Assembly (NCBI GenBank): GCA_965229115.1
Contig: CBDDIR010000003.1
Span: 1,364,001-1,428,000 of the forward strand
Direction of reading: 5' to 3'
DNA from: UBA7672 sp965229115
Lineage (GTDB): Bacteria > Pseudomonadota > Alphaproteobacteria > Caulobacterales > Hyphomonadaceae
DNA length: 64,000 nucleotides
Within the stretch, counting starts at the first letter, position 1. Each line of letters begins with the position of its first letter. A model generated the notes under the pieces. That model saw nothing but the letters and a program-made list of their open reading frames with translations, did not search any database and was not told where the DNA came from. Positions 16,073 through 24,042 of this stretch are shown here, piece after piece. Position numbers and translations under genes: made by a program.

Positions 16073-16100
16073 ACGCCCGGAGCATCGCTCCGGGCGTTTT
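16073..16100 (+). terminator. Rho-independent terminator after first urcA-type gene
   Basis: An 11-bp perfect stem (16073-16083 with 16087-16097), a three-base loop and four T residues. Confidence 0.92.
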
Positions 16101-16158
16101 GCGTTGTTTTCTGCAGATGGGTTTCAGGGAATGCCCTGAACATGCCGCAATTCGTTCA

Positions 16159-16195
16159 TTGACACGACATATTGTTATTCGATAAACAATCATCG
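16159..16195 (+). promoter_or_regulatory. Promoter-like region of second urcA-type gene
   Basis: TTGACA at 16159-16164 is followed by an AT-rich imperfect palindrome, TTGTTATTCGATAAACAA. The sequence TTGACACGA is shared with the first urcA-type gene's upstream region, suggesting common promoter architecture. Confidence 0.45.
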
Positions 16196-16270
16196 ACAGT
16201 CGAGATGGTGGTCAGGCATCACGAGACGGGTCGAGCAAAAACATAACCGTGTCAAACTCGGAGAATACCC

Positions 16271-16618
16271 ATGAAAACGACCTCCAAAACCAGCCTGATC
16301 GCCTCCATCGTCATCGCGGGCGCCCTCACGGCCGGCTTCGCTTCGGGCGCTGCATCCGCACAGAACCAGCCCTACCGCGGCGAGTTCGAAATCAAGTTCC
16401 ACTACGACCCGGCCGAACTCGGCAGCCTCGACGGCGCGCAGACGCTTCTCGCTCGCCTTCAATCGATCGTCGTCGCCCACTGCGGCAACGAGCCGAACAT
16501 GTCGCCGGAAGAGAAATTCCACGCGAACAAGTGCGTAAAACGCACGATGCGCAGCGCCATCGCCAAGTTCAACAACGCAACGGTCGCTGAAGCCTTTACC
16601 AACCGCGCTGACGGCTGA
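16271..16618 (+). CDS. UrcA family protein (second copy)
   Basis: A 115-residue exported protein; signal peptide of about 31 residues ending in ASA/Q. The mature domain has the strand FEIKFHYDP, then a helix leading to VVAHCGNEP and a second cysteine in NKCVKRTMRSAIAKFN, matching the two-cysteine UrcA layout. It is only distantly similar to the first copy at 15733, so duplication is old or the genes were assembled independently. It has its own promoter-like region and terminator. Role unknown. Confidence 0.82.
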   Translation: MKTTSKTSLIASIVIAGALTAGFASGAASAQNQPYRGEFEIKFHYDPAELGSLDGAQTLLARLQSIVVAHCGNEPNMSPEEKFHANKCVKRTMRSAIAKFNNATVAEAFTNRADG

Positions 16619-16646
16619 TCCCCCTCAAGACCGTCAACGCGTATCG

Positions 16647-16679
16647 GGGCCGGACCTGCCGACGGGGTCCGGCCCTTCG
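16647..16679 (+). terminator. Terminator-like hairpin after second urcA-type gene
   Basis: A 10-bp perfect stem, GGGCCGGACC (16647-16656) with 16666-16675, begins 29 bases after the stop. Only two T residues follow, so efficiency is uncertain. Confidence 0.7.
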
Positions 16680-16860
16680 CCTTTAAGTGGAGACCTATTC
16701 TCCTCTCCGCATGCGGGCCTCACCTCCCGCTATCCGGACGACGGCGTGGGGAGCGGCGGTAGAGACCGCATCGCTGCTCTCACCAGGCTCGCCGCTTGCC
16801 CGGACGCCCGCATTCTTCCCCAGAGAGTGCGGGCGGGCGCGGGGGTGGTGACGCTTGTGA

Positions 16861-16993
16861 GCACGCGCTCGTCCTTCGACGGACGCGCATCTTCGATGCG
16901 CTGCTCAGGATGAGCGCTAAACCTCCAGCTTACCTGTAGCGCTCATGCTGAGCAGCCGCGTAGCGGCGTCCGTCGAAGGACGAACGCGTACGC
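16861..16993. repeat. Composite palindromic repeat (copy 3, full)
   Basis: Left half with tip hairpin GCGCAT/ATGCGC, central GCGCTAAACC...CCTGTAGCGC, inverted right half with tip GCCGC/GCGGC. It is part of a 375-base gene-free gap (16619-16993); the remainder of that gap is GC-rich with a small palindrome around 16806-16835 and no coding signal. Confidence 0.88.
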
Positions 16994-18055
16994 TCAGACC
17001 TTCGCCAGATCCGACACGTGTGTTGCGCCGCTGGCGTTCATCAGGTCGACGAGATTGTCCTTGATGCGTTGCGCCAGCATCGGGCCTTCGAAGACGAGCG
17101 CCGAGTAGAGTTGCACGGCCTGCGCGCCGGCTTTCAGTTTGGCGATGACGTCCTGGGCCGAAGCGATGCCGCCGGCGCCGATTAGGTCGAGCCTGTCGCC
17201 GACGGCGGCGTGGAAGGCGGCGAGGGTGTTGGTGCTCTTCTCGAAGAGCGGTGCGCCGGAGAGGCCGCCGGTTTCCTGCTTGTGGGTTGAGGCCAGCGTT
17301 TCGGGGCGGTCGATCGTGGTGTTCGAGACGATGAGGCCGGAGAGCCAGTCCTGTGCGAGGGCGACTTCGGCGATGTCTGTGATGGCCTTGTCGTCGAGGT
17401 CTGGCGCGACTTTCAGGAAGAGCGGGCGGCCTTTGACGGAGGCGTCCATCTCGCGCGCGGCGGCGCCGATGCGGCCGAGCAGTTCTTCGAGTGCGCCGCG
17501 ATCCTGCAGGCCGCGCAGGCCCGGCGTGTTTGGGGACGAGATGTTGATCGTGATGTAGGTGCAGTAGGGCCAGACGGCTTTTACGCCGGCGACGTAGTCG
17601 GCGATGCGGTCTTCACTGTCCTTGTTGGCGCCGACGTTGGCGCCGACGACGCCGAGCTCGCGCGGGGCGGCGGCGAGGCGGCGGACATACATGCCGATGC
17701 CTTCATTGTTGAAGCCCATGCGGTTGATGACGGCGCGGTCTGCTGTGAGGCGGAAAAGGCGCGGGCGCGGATTGCCGGCCTGCGGGCGCGGCGTGACCGT
17801 GCCGCATTCGACGAAGCCGAAACCGAAGGCGAGCATCTGGGCGAAGACTTCGGCGTTCTTGTCGAAGCCGGCAGCGAGTCCGATCGGGTTCGGCAGTTTG
17901 AGGCCGGACTTGCGCAGGGTGATCGCGAAGCGCGGATCGTCGAGTTGCGGCGTCGGCCTGGCGAGGCCGGTCTTTAGCGCATCGATGGTGAAGCGGTGAG
18001 CGCTTTCGGCCGGCAGGATGCGGACGGCGGCCGTGGCGATGTCGAAGAGGCTCAC
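16994..18055 (-). CDS. pyrD: Dihydroorotate dehydrogenase (quinone), class 2
   Basis: A 353-residue membrane-associated flavoprotein that oxidises dihydroorotate to orotate in pyrimidine synthesis and passes electrons to quinone. Class 2 features are the N-terminal amphipathic extension that precedes the barrel, NRMGFNNEG, and NISSPNTPGLRGLQ, which contains the catalytic serine. The C-terminal GAGGIASAQD loop binds FMN phosphate. I place the start at GTG 18055, four bases after the stop of the DUF952 gene, which gives the normal family length; the frame extends upstream through that gene without similarity. Confidence 0.95.
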   Translation of the reverse strand: MSLFDIATAAVRILPAESAHRFTIDALKTGLARPTPQLDDPRFAITLRKSGLKLPNPIGLAAGFDKNAEVFAQMLAFGFGFVECGTVTPRPQAGNPRPRLFRLTADRAVINRMGFNNEGIGMYVRRLAAAPRELGVVGANVGANKDSEDRIADYVAGVKAVWPYCTYITINISSPNTPGLRGLQDRGALEELLGRIGAAAREMDASVKGRPLFLKVAPDLDDKAITDIAEVALAQDWLSGLIVSNTTIDRPETLASTHKQETGGLSGAPLFEKSTNTLAAFHAAVGDRLDLIGAGGIASAQDVIAKLKAGAQAVQLYSALVFEGPMLAQRIKDNLVDLMNASGATHVSDLAKV

Positions 18056-18059
18056 GCGC

Positions 18060-18446
18060 TTATGCTTTCGGCTTGGAGGCGGGCGGCTTGGAGGCGGGTT
18101 CAGGCTGGCGCAGGACGAAGTCTGGCGCGAGAGGCGCGCCGTCTGCGTCGAACTCATCCAGCGGCCACATGGACGAGATGTTGTGGTCGCGGACGGTGGC
18201 ATAGACGTGCGGGAAGTAATCGCCGCCGCGGGATTTTTCCCACTTCAGGTCCGGGCCGAAATCGGCGGTGTCGCACGAGACGAGGGTGAGGCCCTTCTGG
18301 CCCTTGAACCATTTGGCCAGCGTTTCCTGCACCTGCTTCGAGGTGGAGAAATGGACATAGCCGTCGGCCACGTCGACGGGCGCTTCCATGGCGCCGCCAT
18401 CCTCGACGATGGCGAGCTGTTCCGCGGTGAGGATCTTGTAAATCAT
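18060..18446 (-). CDS. DUF952 family protein
   Basis: A 128-residue soluble protein beginning MIYKILTAEQ, with DGYVHFSTSKQVQET, the conserved core of DUF952, and FPHVYATV near the end; the last 15 residues are a Pro/Lys/Ala tail. The family is related in fold to ADP-ribosyl glyoxalase-type domains but has no established function. The gene lies directly upstream of pyrD (4-base gap), a neighbourhood often seen in alphaproteobacteria, so the two are co-transcribed. Confidence 0.88.
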   Translation of the reverse strand: MIYKILTAEQLAIVEDGGAMEAPVDVADGYVHFSTSKQVQETLAKWFKGQKGLTLVSCDTADFGPDLKWEKSRGGDYFPHVYATVRDHNISSMWPLDEFDADGAPLAPDFVLRQPEPASKPPASKPKA

Positions 18447-18535
18447 GGGCGGGTTTTGCGCTGGTTGGGGGTGGGTTGCAAGGCTAACGGGGGTGCGCGC
18501 TTGACCTTGGGGCGGAGTGGTCGCATCGGAGCCTT

Positions 18536-19237
18536 ATGACCACGACCTCGGCACTTGTACTCTTCTCGGGCGGGCAGGATTCGGCTGTTTGCCTGGCCTG
18601 GGCGTTGCGGCGCTTTGATCGCGTCGAGACGATCGGGTTCGACTATCGGCAGCGGCATTCGGTGGAGCTGCAGTGCCGGACGGTGTTCCTGGCGAAGCTG
18701 CGGGAGCAGTTCCCGGAATGGGCGGCGCGGCTGGGCGAGGATCATCTGCTGGATCTCGGCGTGCTGGGCGAGGTGTCGGATACGGCGCTGACGCGCGAGC
18801 AGGAGATCGGGTTTGCGGCGAGCGGCTTGCCGTCGACGTTCGTGCCGGGGCGCAATCTGGTGTTCCTGACGTTTGCGGGCGCGGTGGCGTATCGGCGCGG
18901 GCTGGGCGCTCTGGTGGGCGGGATGTGCGAGACGGATTTCTCCGGCTATCCGGATTGCCGGCGCGATACGATTGATGCGACGTCCAACATGCTGACCCTT
19001 GGTCTGGATCGGCCGACGCCGATCGAGACGCCGCTGATGTATCTCGACAAGGCGCAGACGTGGGCGCTGGGCGATGAGTTGGGCGGAAGCAAGCTCGTCG
19101 ATATGATCGTGGAGGAGACGCACACCTGCTATCTGGGCGATCGCACGCATCGGCATGACTGGGGCTATGGCTGCGGGACGTGTCCGGCTTGCGAGCTGCG
19201 CGCGCGTGGCTGGGAGAAGTGGCGGGAGGCCAAGTGA
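18536..19237 (+). CDS. queC: 7-cyano-7-deazaguanine synthase QueC
   Basis: A 233-residue enzyme that makes preQ0 from 7-carboxy-7-deazaguanine, ammonia and ATP in the queuosine pathway. The ATP-binding PP-loop is LFSGGQDSA near the N-terminus, and the C-terminal zinc site is formed by Cys in HTCYLG and in CGTCPAC. Length is normal. It is divergent from DUF952-pyrD, and a TTGACC -35-like hexamer lies in the gap. The stop overlaps the GTG start of queE by two bases, so translation is coupled. Confidence 0.95.
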   Translation: MTTTSALVLFSGGQDSAVCLAWALRRFDRVETIGFDYRQRHSVELQCRTVFLAKLREQFPEWAARLGEDHLLDLGVLGEVSDTALTREQEIGFAASGLPSTFVPGRNLVFLTFAGAVAYRRGLGALVGGMCETDFSGYPDCRRDTIDATSNMLTLGLDRPTPIETPLMYLDKAQTWALGDELGGSKLVDMIVEETHTCYLGDRTHRHDWGYGCGTCPACELRARGWEKWREAK

Positions 19238-19866
19238 CCTACTCCGTCAAAGAGTGCTTCTACACGCTGCAGGGCGAGGGCGCGCACACGGGGCGTGCGG
19301 CGGTGTTCCTGCGCTTTGCGGGGTGCAATCTGTGGAGCGGACTGGAGCGGGATCGCGAGCAGGCGGTGTGCAAGTTCTGCGACACGGATTTCATCGGCGT
19401 GAATGGCGATGGCGGCGGCAAGTTCGCGACGGCCGATGCTGTCGTCGCGCATGTGGCGGCGCGCTGGCCGGGCGGGGGCGGCAAGCCTTATGTTGTGTGC
19501 ACGGGCGGCGAGCCTCTGCTGCAGCTGGATGATGAGCTGATCGCGGCGCTGCAGGCGCGCGGGTTTGAGGTGGCTGTCGAGACGAATGGCACGGTGGCTG
19601 CGCCGGCGGCGCTCGACTGGGTGTGCGTGTCGCCGAAGTCGACGGCGGAGCTGAAGCAGACGAGCGGCGATGAGCTGAAGCTGGTCTATCCGCAGGCCGA
19701 TGCGATGCCGGAGCGGTTTGTGGGCTTAAGCTTCAAGAACTTCTTCCTGCAGCCGATGGACGGCCCGCAGCGCGAGGCGAACACGGCGGCGGCGATCGCT
19801 TACTGCATGGCGCATCCGCAATGGCGGCTGAGCCTGCAGACTCACAAGGTGACGGGCATTCCGTAA
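19234..19866 (+). CDS. queE: 7-carboxy-7-deazaguanine synthase QueE
   Basis: A 210-residue radical SAM enzyme that converts 6-carboxy-tetrahydropterin to 7-carboxy-7-deazaguanine, one step before QueC. Its cluster motif is the long-spaced form typical of one QueE subfamily: the first Cys in AGCNLWSG, then fourteen residues, then CKFC. TGGEPLLQ is the SAM-binding GGE element. It starts with GTG overlapping the queC stop. QueD is not in this window. A terminator hairpin follows after five bases. Confidence 0.94.
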   Translation: MTYSVKECFYTLQGEGAHTGRAAVFLRFAGCNLWSGLERDREQAVCKFCDTDFIGVNGDGGGKFATADAVVAHVAARWPGGGGKPYVVCTGGEPLLQLDDELIAALQARGFEVAVETNGTVAAPAALDWVCVSPKSTAELKQTSGDELKLVYPQADAMPERFVGLSFKNFFLQPMDGPQREANTAAAIAYCMAHPQWRLSLQTHKVTGIP

Positions 19867-19871
19867 AACAA

Positions 19872-19899
19872 AAACGCCGCCCCGGATGGAGCGGCGTTT
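19872..19899 (+). terminator. Rho-independent terminator after queE
   Basis: A 9-bp stem AAACGCCGC (19872-19880) with 19891-19899, flanked by A-run and T-run, so it may also serve the converging gene at 19937. Confidence 0.88.
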
Positions 19900-19936
19900 C
19901 GGTTGTCTTGTGGTTGCTGCCTAGCCCTGAAGCTAC

Positions 19937-20419
19937 TTAGCCTTGAAGTTTTTGGGCGAAGCGGCGGGCGAAGCGGTCGAAGGTGGTGTGGGCGTCGGAC
20001 CAGGTGGCGGACGGGATCACGTTGGACAGGTCGTTCTCGTACCAGTCGTAATCGTAGCGGCCGATCTCTGCGCCCGAGGCGTCGTAGGCGATGCCGGTGA
20101 CGTGCGCGCCGCCGACGCTGAACGAGCGGATCGGATCGAGGCCCGGCTTCTGCGAGACCTGTTCCCAGGTCGGGTGGTTGGGCTTGGCGTCTTCGATGGT
20201 GACGACGACGCGGTCGGCCTTGATGCCGCGCTCGTTGAAGACCTTGGTGATGCGCTTGGTGAGCGCTTCGGACAGGACTTTCTCTTCGCGGACGCCGATG
20301 TCCTTTTTCAGTATCTTCTGGAATTCCGGCGAGGTCTTGGTTTCGACCGTGACGGCAAAGGCGGGCGTGGCCAGCAGCAGGCCGGCCAGGGCGGAGATAG
20401 CGACAGCTTTAATGCGCAT
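19937..20419 (-). CDS. Exported hypothetical protein
   Basis: A 160-residue protein with a clear signal peptide (about 22 residues, ending AFA/V). The mature part has a Lys/Glu-rich N-terminal helix, the strand RVVVTIEDAKPNHPTWEQV, and GIAYDASGAEIGRYDYDWY, followed by a C-terminal helix with FDRFARRFAQKL. No known motif. The pattern of a beta-rich core with conserved WSDAHTTFDRFARR looks like a small conserved alphaproteobacterial periplasmic protein. It converges on queE. Confidence 0.72.
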   Translation of the reverse strand: MRIKAVAISALAGLLLATPAFAVTVETKTSPEFQKILKKDIGVREEKVLSEALTKRITKVFNERGIKADRVVVTIEDAKPNHPTWEQVSQKPGLDPIRSFSVGGAHVTGIAYDASGAEIGRYDYDWYENDLSNVIPSATWSDAHTTFDRFARRFAQKLQG

Positions 20420-20555
20420 GGGTCTGCTCCCTGAAAGTTTTCAATCAATCGGTGCCGGCCAACCCGAACGGCGGGCGCAGCAGATCAACCTTAGTCTGAA
20501 GGTGGGATGAACAGGCGTACAGGTAAAGGCCCGAACGGGCCTGTTATCGCGGTTG

Positions 20556-20774
20556 TTACTTTTGGGCCTGGCGGCGGAGTTCTTCGTTTTCGCGGCGCAG
20601 GCGCTCATTGTCCTTCTTCGCCTGTTCTTCGGGCGAGGTGGTGAGCAGGTCGACGGTGCCGCCGATGACTGCGCCGCCAACGCCGACTGCGGCACCCGCG
20701 ACTGAAGCGACGAGGCAGCCGGAGAGGAGCGGGGTCGCGGCGAGAAGTGCTGCGAGAACAAGGGCTTTGCGCAT
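20556..20774 (-). CDS. Small lipoprotein with C-terminal coiled coil
   Basis: A 72-residue lipoprotein. The signal ends TPLLSGC, giving Cys20 as lipidation site. A Gly/Ala/Val-rich segment (21-45) could insert in a membrane; residues 48-72 (EEQAKKDNERLRRENEEL and following) are a short heptad coiled coil. It is preceded by AGGACGGAAG. Small lipoproteins with this plan usually tether envelope assemblies; function unknown. Confidence 0.75.
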   Translation of the reverse strand: MRKALVLAALLAATPLLSGCLVASVAGAAVGVGGAVIGGTVDLLTTSPEEQAKKDNERLRRENEELRRQAQK

Positions 20775-20901
20775 GGCGATCTTCCGTCCTGTAACGAAAC
20801 CGGCATTCTGAATCGAACCGGCCCGACCCGGCGTAGTGGAAACTACAGCAGGTCGGGCCGGGATAGAATGCTCGCTATGCGTTACAAAAGTTAGAGCGTG
20901 C

Positions 20902-21600
20902 CTAGAGCGTGTCTGTCAGGACGATCTCGGCGGGGCCTTCGATCGCCTTGAACGTCACTTTCGTGCCGCCGGTGAAGGCGAGGCCGTCGCGGGCGTTGAC
21001 CCGTTTGCCGTCCACTTCGATCACGCCGGTGGCCGGCACCGCATAGACGTGGCGGTGCGGTTCGGTTTCCCAGGTCAGTTCCTGACCGGCTTCCAGCGTT
21101 GCGCCGACCACGCGGGCGTCAGCCCGGATGGTGAGAGCGCCGTCGTCGCCCTTGCCGGACGCCAGGATCGACCATGAACCCGAACGATCCGATTTCGGGA
21201 ACTGCTTTGCGCCCCAGTCCGGTTTGCCGCCGCCCGCATCGGGCTCGATCCAGATCTGGAAGAGCGTGGTGTTCTCGTCCTCGAGGTTGAACTCGGCATG
21301 GCGAACGCCTGTGCCGGCGGACATGACTTGCACGTCGCCCGCGGCGGTGCGGCCCTGATTGCCCATCGAGTCCTGGTGGGTGATCGCGCCAGTGCGGACA
21401 TAGGTGATGATTTCCATGTCGCGGTGCGGGTGCGGCGGGAAGCCGGACTTGGGCGCGATCAGGTCGTCATTCCAGACGCGGAGGCGGCCCCAGCTCATGC
21501 GCTTGGGATCGTAATACTCCGCGAAGGAGAAGTGGTGATGGGCATCGAGCCAACCATGGTTGGCGCCGCCGAGGGTGTTGAACGGCCGGACTTCGATCAT
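20902..21600 (-). CDS. Pirin family protein
   Basis: A 232-residue bicupin. Metal-binding residues of the N-terminal cupin are visible in GFPPHPHRDMEIITY and in VRHAEFN, with the HQDS loop between. Bacterial pirins of the YhhW type can oxidise quercetin, while others act as redox-sensitive partners; which applies here is not clear. The ATG at 21600 follows GGGAGA and begins with the family's IEVRPF strand. It is a single gene on the minus strand. Confidence 0.92.
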   Translation of the reverse strand: MIEVRPFNTLGGANHGWLDAHHHFSFAEYYDPKRMSWGRLRVWNDDLIAPKSGFPPHPHRDMEIITYVRTGAITHQDSMGNQGRTAAGDVQVMSAGTGVRHAEFNLEDENTTLFQIWIEPDAGGGKPDWGAKQFPKSDRSGSWSILASGKGDDGALTIRADARVVGATLEAGQELTWETEPHRHVYAVPATGVIEVDGKRVNARDGLAFTGGTKVTFKAIEGPAEIVLTDTL

Positions 21601-21677
21601 TGCGGGATCTCCCGGTTGGAATTGCTGTTGGGAGGTAGATAGTTGCAAATGCAACAACTTGCAAGAGGGGGCCAGAA

Positions 21678-21793
21678 GGGCAATCGGCAATGGGCAATCG
21701 GCAGTCGAATGCGCAAAGAGAAAGGCGCTCCCGGGGTGACCGGAAGCGCCTGTTTTTGGCCGTCTATTGCCGACTGCCTATTGCCGATTGCCC
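21678..21793. repeat. Heptamer-based inverted repeat enclosing a terminator hairpin
   Basis: The left arm (21678-21706) consists of three GGCAAT-type heptamers plus GGCAGTCG; the right arm (21771-21793) is its inverse but with one heptamer fewer. Between them, a hairpin (21723-21729 with 21745-21751, inner CCGG/CCGG) is followed by T-rich sequence on both strands and probably terminates the lipoprotein gene at 21806. Confidence 0.8.
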
Positions 21794-21805
21794 GGCGCGG
21801 AGCGC

Positions 21806-22639
21806 CTAACGCAGCGGCGAGTAGTCGGTTGGCGTGAGCTGGATCGAGACGACGCCGCCGGGGGAGATCAGCATGGGGCCGGTCTTCTGGCTGTCGTCCG
21901 AGACCTTCTTCCATTCCGGGTCTGCGCCGAAGGCTTTCCAGCTTTCATTGCGGGCTTCCTGGCTCGGGAAGGCGAGCATGTACACCATCTTGTCGGTCAT
22001 GGCCGGCTGGTCGGCGACGGGGCGCCAGTAGAGGTAGTTGGTCATGCCGTGCTTCGCGAAGATGCGCAGCGTGTGGTCGCGGAAGCGGGTGTGCAGGTCT
22101 TCGAGGCGGCCCGGCATCACTGTGTAGGTGCGCAGCTCGAAGTGACGCGGCGTGGCGGCCGGCTTGGTGTTGAGCTTGGGCGAGTAGTCGCTGGGGCTCA
22201 GGAACACGTTTTCGATCTTCGAGGTGAGCGAGCCGTTCTTCTGGCTGTCGGCGTAAACCTGCTTCCATTCCGGATCGTTGGCGAAGGCGGTCCAGGCGGC
22301 GTCGCGGGCGGCGCGGTCCTTGTAGCCCATCACGTAGATCAGGCGGTTATCGAGACGCTGGTTCGGTTGCGGCGCGACGTGGAAGAAGCCGATCGGCGTC
22401 ATGCCGTGCTTCTGGAACAGGCGGATGGTGTGGTCGCGGAAGCGGGCGTCGAGCTCGCCCATCTTGCCGGGAGCAGCCGTGTAGGTGCGCAGCTCGTAGA
22501 TGCCGATATTGGCGCTGGCCGGGTTCGGGTCCGAAGGGGATGCGCCCATGCTGGAGCATGCCGACAAGAGGGCTGCAGCGGCGATAGCTGCGAAGGCCGC
22601 TGCGCGGCGGGTGAAGGATGGGCGTGAGGTCGTCGTCAT
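21806..22639 (-). CDS. NIPSNAP family lipoprotein, two domains
   Basis: A 277-residue lipoprotein. The N-terminal Arg-rich signal ends LLSACSS, with the lipobox cysteine at about residue 28. Two tandem NIPSNAP (dimeric alpha-beta barrel) domains follow: the first starts IYELRTYTAAPGKM and the second FELRTYTVMPGRLEDL, with FRDHTIRLFQKHGM and FRDHTLRIFAKHGM as their matching helices. Such domains bind small molecules or act in stress responses; the exact role is unknown. Start ATG 22639 follows AGGAAA; the open frame upstream has no similarity. Confidence 0.9.
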   Translation of the reverse strand: MTTTSRPSFTRRAAAFAAIAAAALLSACSSMGASPSDPNPASANIGIYELRTYTAAPGKMGELDARFRDHTIRLFQKHGMTPIGFFHVAPQPNQRLDNRLIYVMGYKDRAARDAAWTAFANDPEWKQVYADSQKNGSLTSKIENVFLSPSDYSPKLNTKPAATPRHFELRTYTVMPGRLEDLHTRFRDHTLRIFAKHGMTNYLYWRPVADQPAMTDKMVYMLAFPSQEARNESWKAFGADPEWKKVSDDSQKTGPMLISPGGVVSIQLTPTDYSPLR

Positions 22640-22787
22640 GTTTCCTGCCTGTTGGAATAGCCTGAGCAGCCCGGTGAACCGGGTCATTTTGCCCAAGGAA
22701 TAGCGCACAGGAAGGTTGAGCAACAGATACGGCGGCCATGCTCAGGTGAATGTGAGCCGGCAAGCACTCGTTAGCTAAAGGCGACGG

Positions 22788-23567
22788 TCAGCTGAACGCA
22801 AAGGCGTCCATGCGGAGGATGCCGTAGGTCGTGCTCTGGTGCAGGTGATTAACCGTTCCGGCGCCAGCGCCCAGCGCGACGTAGAGCGGCAACAGATGCT
22901 CTTCGGTCGGGTGGTTGTGGGCGGCTTCGGGGGCCAGCGTGCGGTAGTTCAGCAGGTCGTCCGTGCGTTGGTCGCGCAGGGCGGAGGCCATCCATTCGGC
23001 GAAGACATGCACCCAGTCCAGCTCCGGCGCATCGATGCGGCCGCCGGAGGTGCGGAAGCTGGAGAGGTCGTGGGTGAAGCTGCCCGAGCCGATGATGAGG
23101 ATGCCTTCTTCGCGCAGCGGGGCGAGGAGCTTGCCCAGTTCATAGTGGTGGGCCGGGCCGAGGCGGGTTTGCACGGAGAGCTGGACGACCGGAATGTCCG
23201 CGCCCGGCCAGGCGACCATGAGCGGCACCCAGGCGCCGTGGTCGAGGCCGCGGCGCGGGTCTATGTCGGTGGGCATGCCGCCTGCCGTGAGCAGTTCGGC
23301 GACGCGGTTGGCGAGAGCCGCCGAGGGCGGGGCCGGATAGGTGAGCTGGTAGAGGGCGGGCGGGAAGCCGCCGAAATCGTGGATCGTCTCGTTGGCCGGC
23401 GGCGCATTCACCGTCGGGCGAATGCGCTCCCAATGGGCGGAGATCATCAGGATCGCCTTGGGGCGCTCGGGCAGGACGTTTGGCAGGGTCGCGAGGAAGT
23501 CGCGCGCGCTGGCGTCCTCGATCGCGAGCATGGGGGAACCGTGGGAGACGAAAATGGCTGGCAGCAT
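22788..23567 (-). CDS. DODA-type extradiol aromatic-ring-opening dioxygenase
   Basis: A 259-residue class III dioxygenase related to plant 4,5-DOPA dioxygenase and E. coli YgiD. Active-site metal ligands lie in FVSHGSPML, SAHWE and the C-terminal half, with the acid/base histidine in DHGAWVPL; the last conserved block is HNHPTEEHLLPLY. Members open catechol rings of DOPA-like compounds. The start at ATG 23567 places the first motif at residue 8, as in the family; the long upstream open frame is not coding by composition. Confidence 0.92.
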   Translation of the reverse strand: MLPAIFVSHGSPMLAIEDASARDFLATLPNVLPERPKAILMISAHWERIRPTVNAPPANETIHDFGGFPPALYQLTYPAPPSAALANRVAELLTAGGMPTDIDPRRGLDHGAWVPLMVAWPGADIPVVQLSVQTRLGPAHHYELGKLLAPLREEGILIIGSGSFTHDLSSFRTSGGRIDAPELDWVHVFAEWMASALRDQRTDDLLNYRTLAPEAAHNHPTEEHLLPLYVALGAGAGTVNHLHQSTTYGILRMDAFAFS

Positions 23568-23756
23568 GGGGCCGAAGGTGGCGGCGGGCCGGGGCGGGAT
23601 CAAGAGGGCGGCAAAAACCTCTGGTTTCGCGCGGGTAACTCGGGTGTACCCCGGTCGGAATCCCCGTGTGAACCGATGAGCAACACATTTCTGGCCCTCT
23701 GGGCCGGGGGCGTGGACGGCTGTGTTTCCGGCCGTGTCCGGTACGAGGTTTCGAGT

Positions 23757-24038
23757 ATGCGCGTTGTGATCGCTTTCATCCTGTCTTCGGTGTCGCTGGC
23801 CGCCTGCGATGCGCCTGTGACCCCGGCGCCGGCAGAGGTGGCTGGTGCGCCGGATGCGGGCGTTGCGGCGCTGAAGACTGCTGGCGAGCAAGAGTGTTCG
23901 GAGTTGACCAACTACTCGCCCAAGAGCCTTGAGACGATGAGCGCAGAGATGCAGGCGCTGACGACGCGCGAGTTCAAATCATGCGTCGATGCCGTGACGC
24001 GCGGAGAGGCGCCGCCGTCCTTGCGTGGGCGCAGCTAG
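23757..24038 (+). CDS. Small putative lipoprotein
   Basis: A 93-residue protein whose signal ends SVSLAAC, giving Cys17 as probable lipidation site. The mature peptide has an Ala/Pro tether and a helical domain with QECSELTNYSPKS and FKSCVDAVTRG, two cysteines that could pair. The much longer frame that contains it is only open because of high GC; the lipoprotein signal and the ATG at 23757 mark the real gene. It converges on the MFS gene four bases further. Function unknown. Confidence 0.7.
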   Translation: MRVVIAFILSSVSLAACDAPVTPAPAEVAGAPDAGVAALKTAGEQECSELTNYSPKSLETMSAEMQALTTREFKSCVDAVTRGEAPPSLRGRS

Positions 24039-24042
24039 CGCG

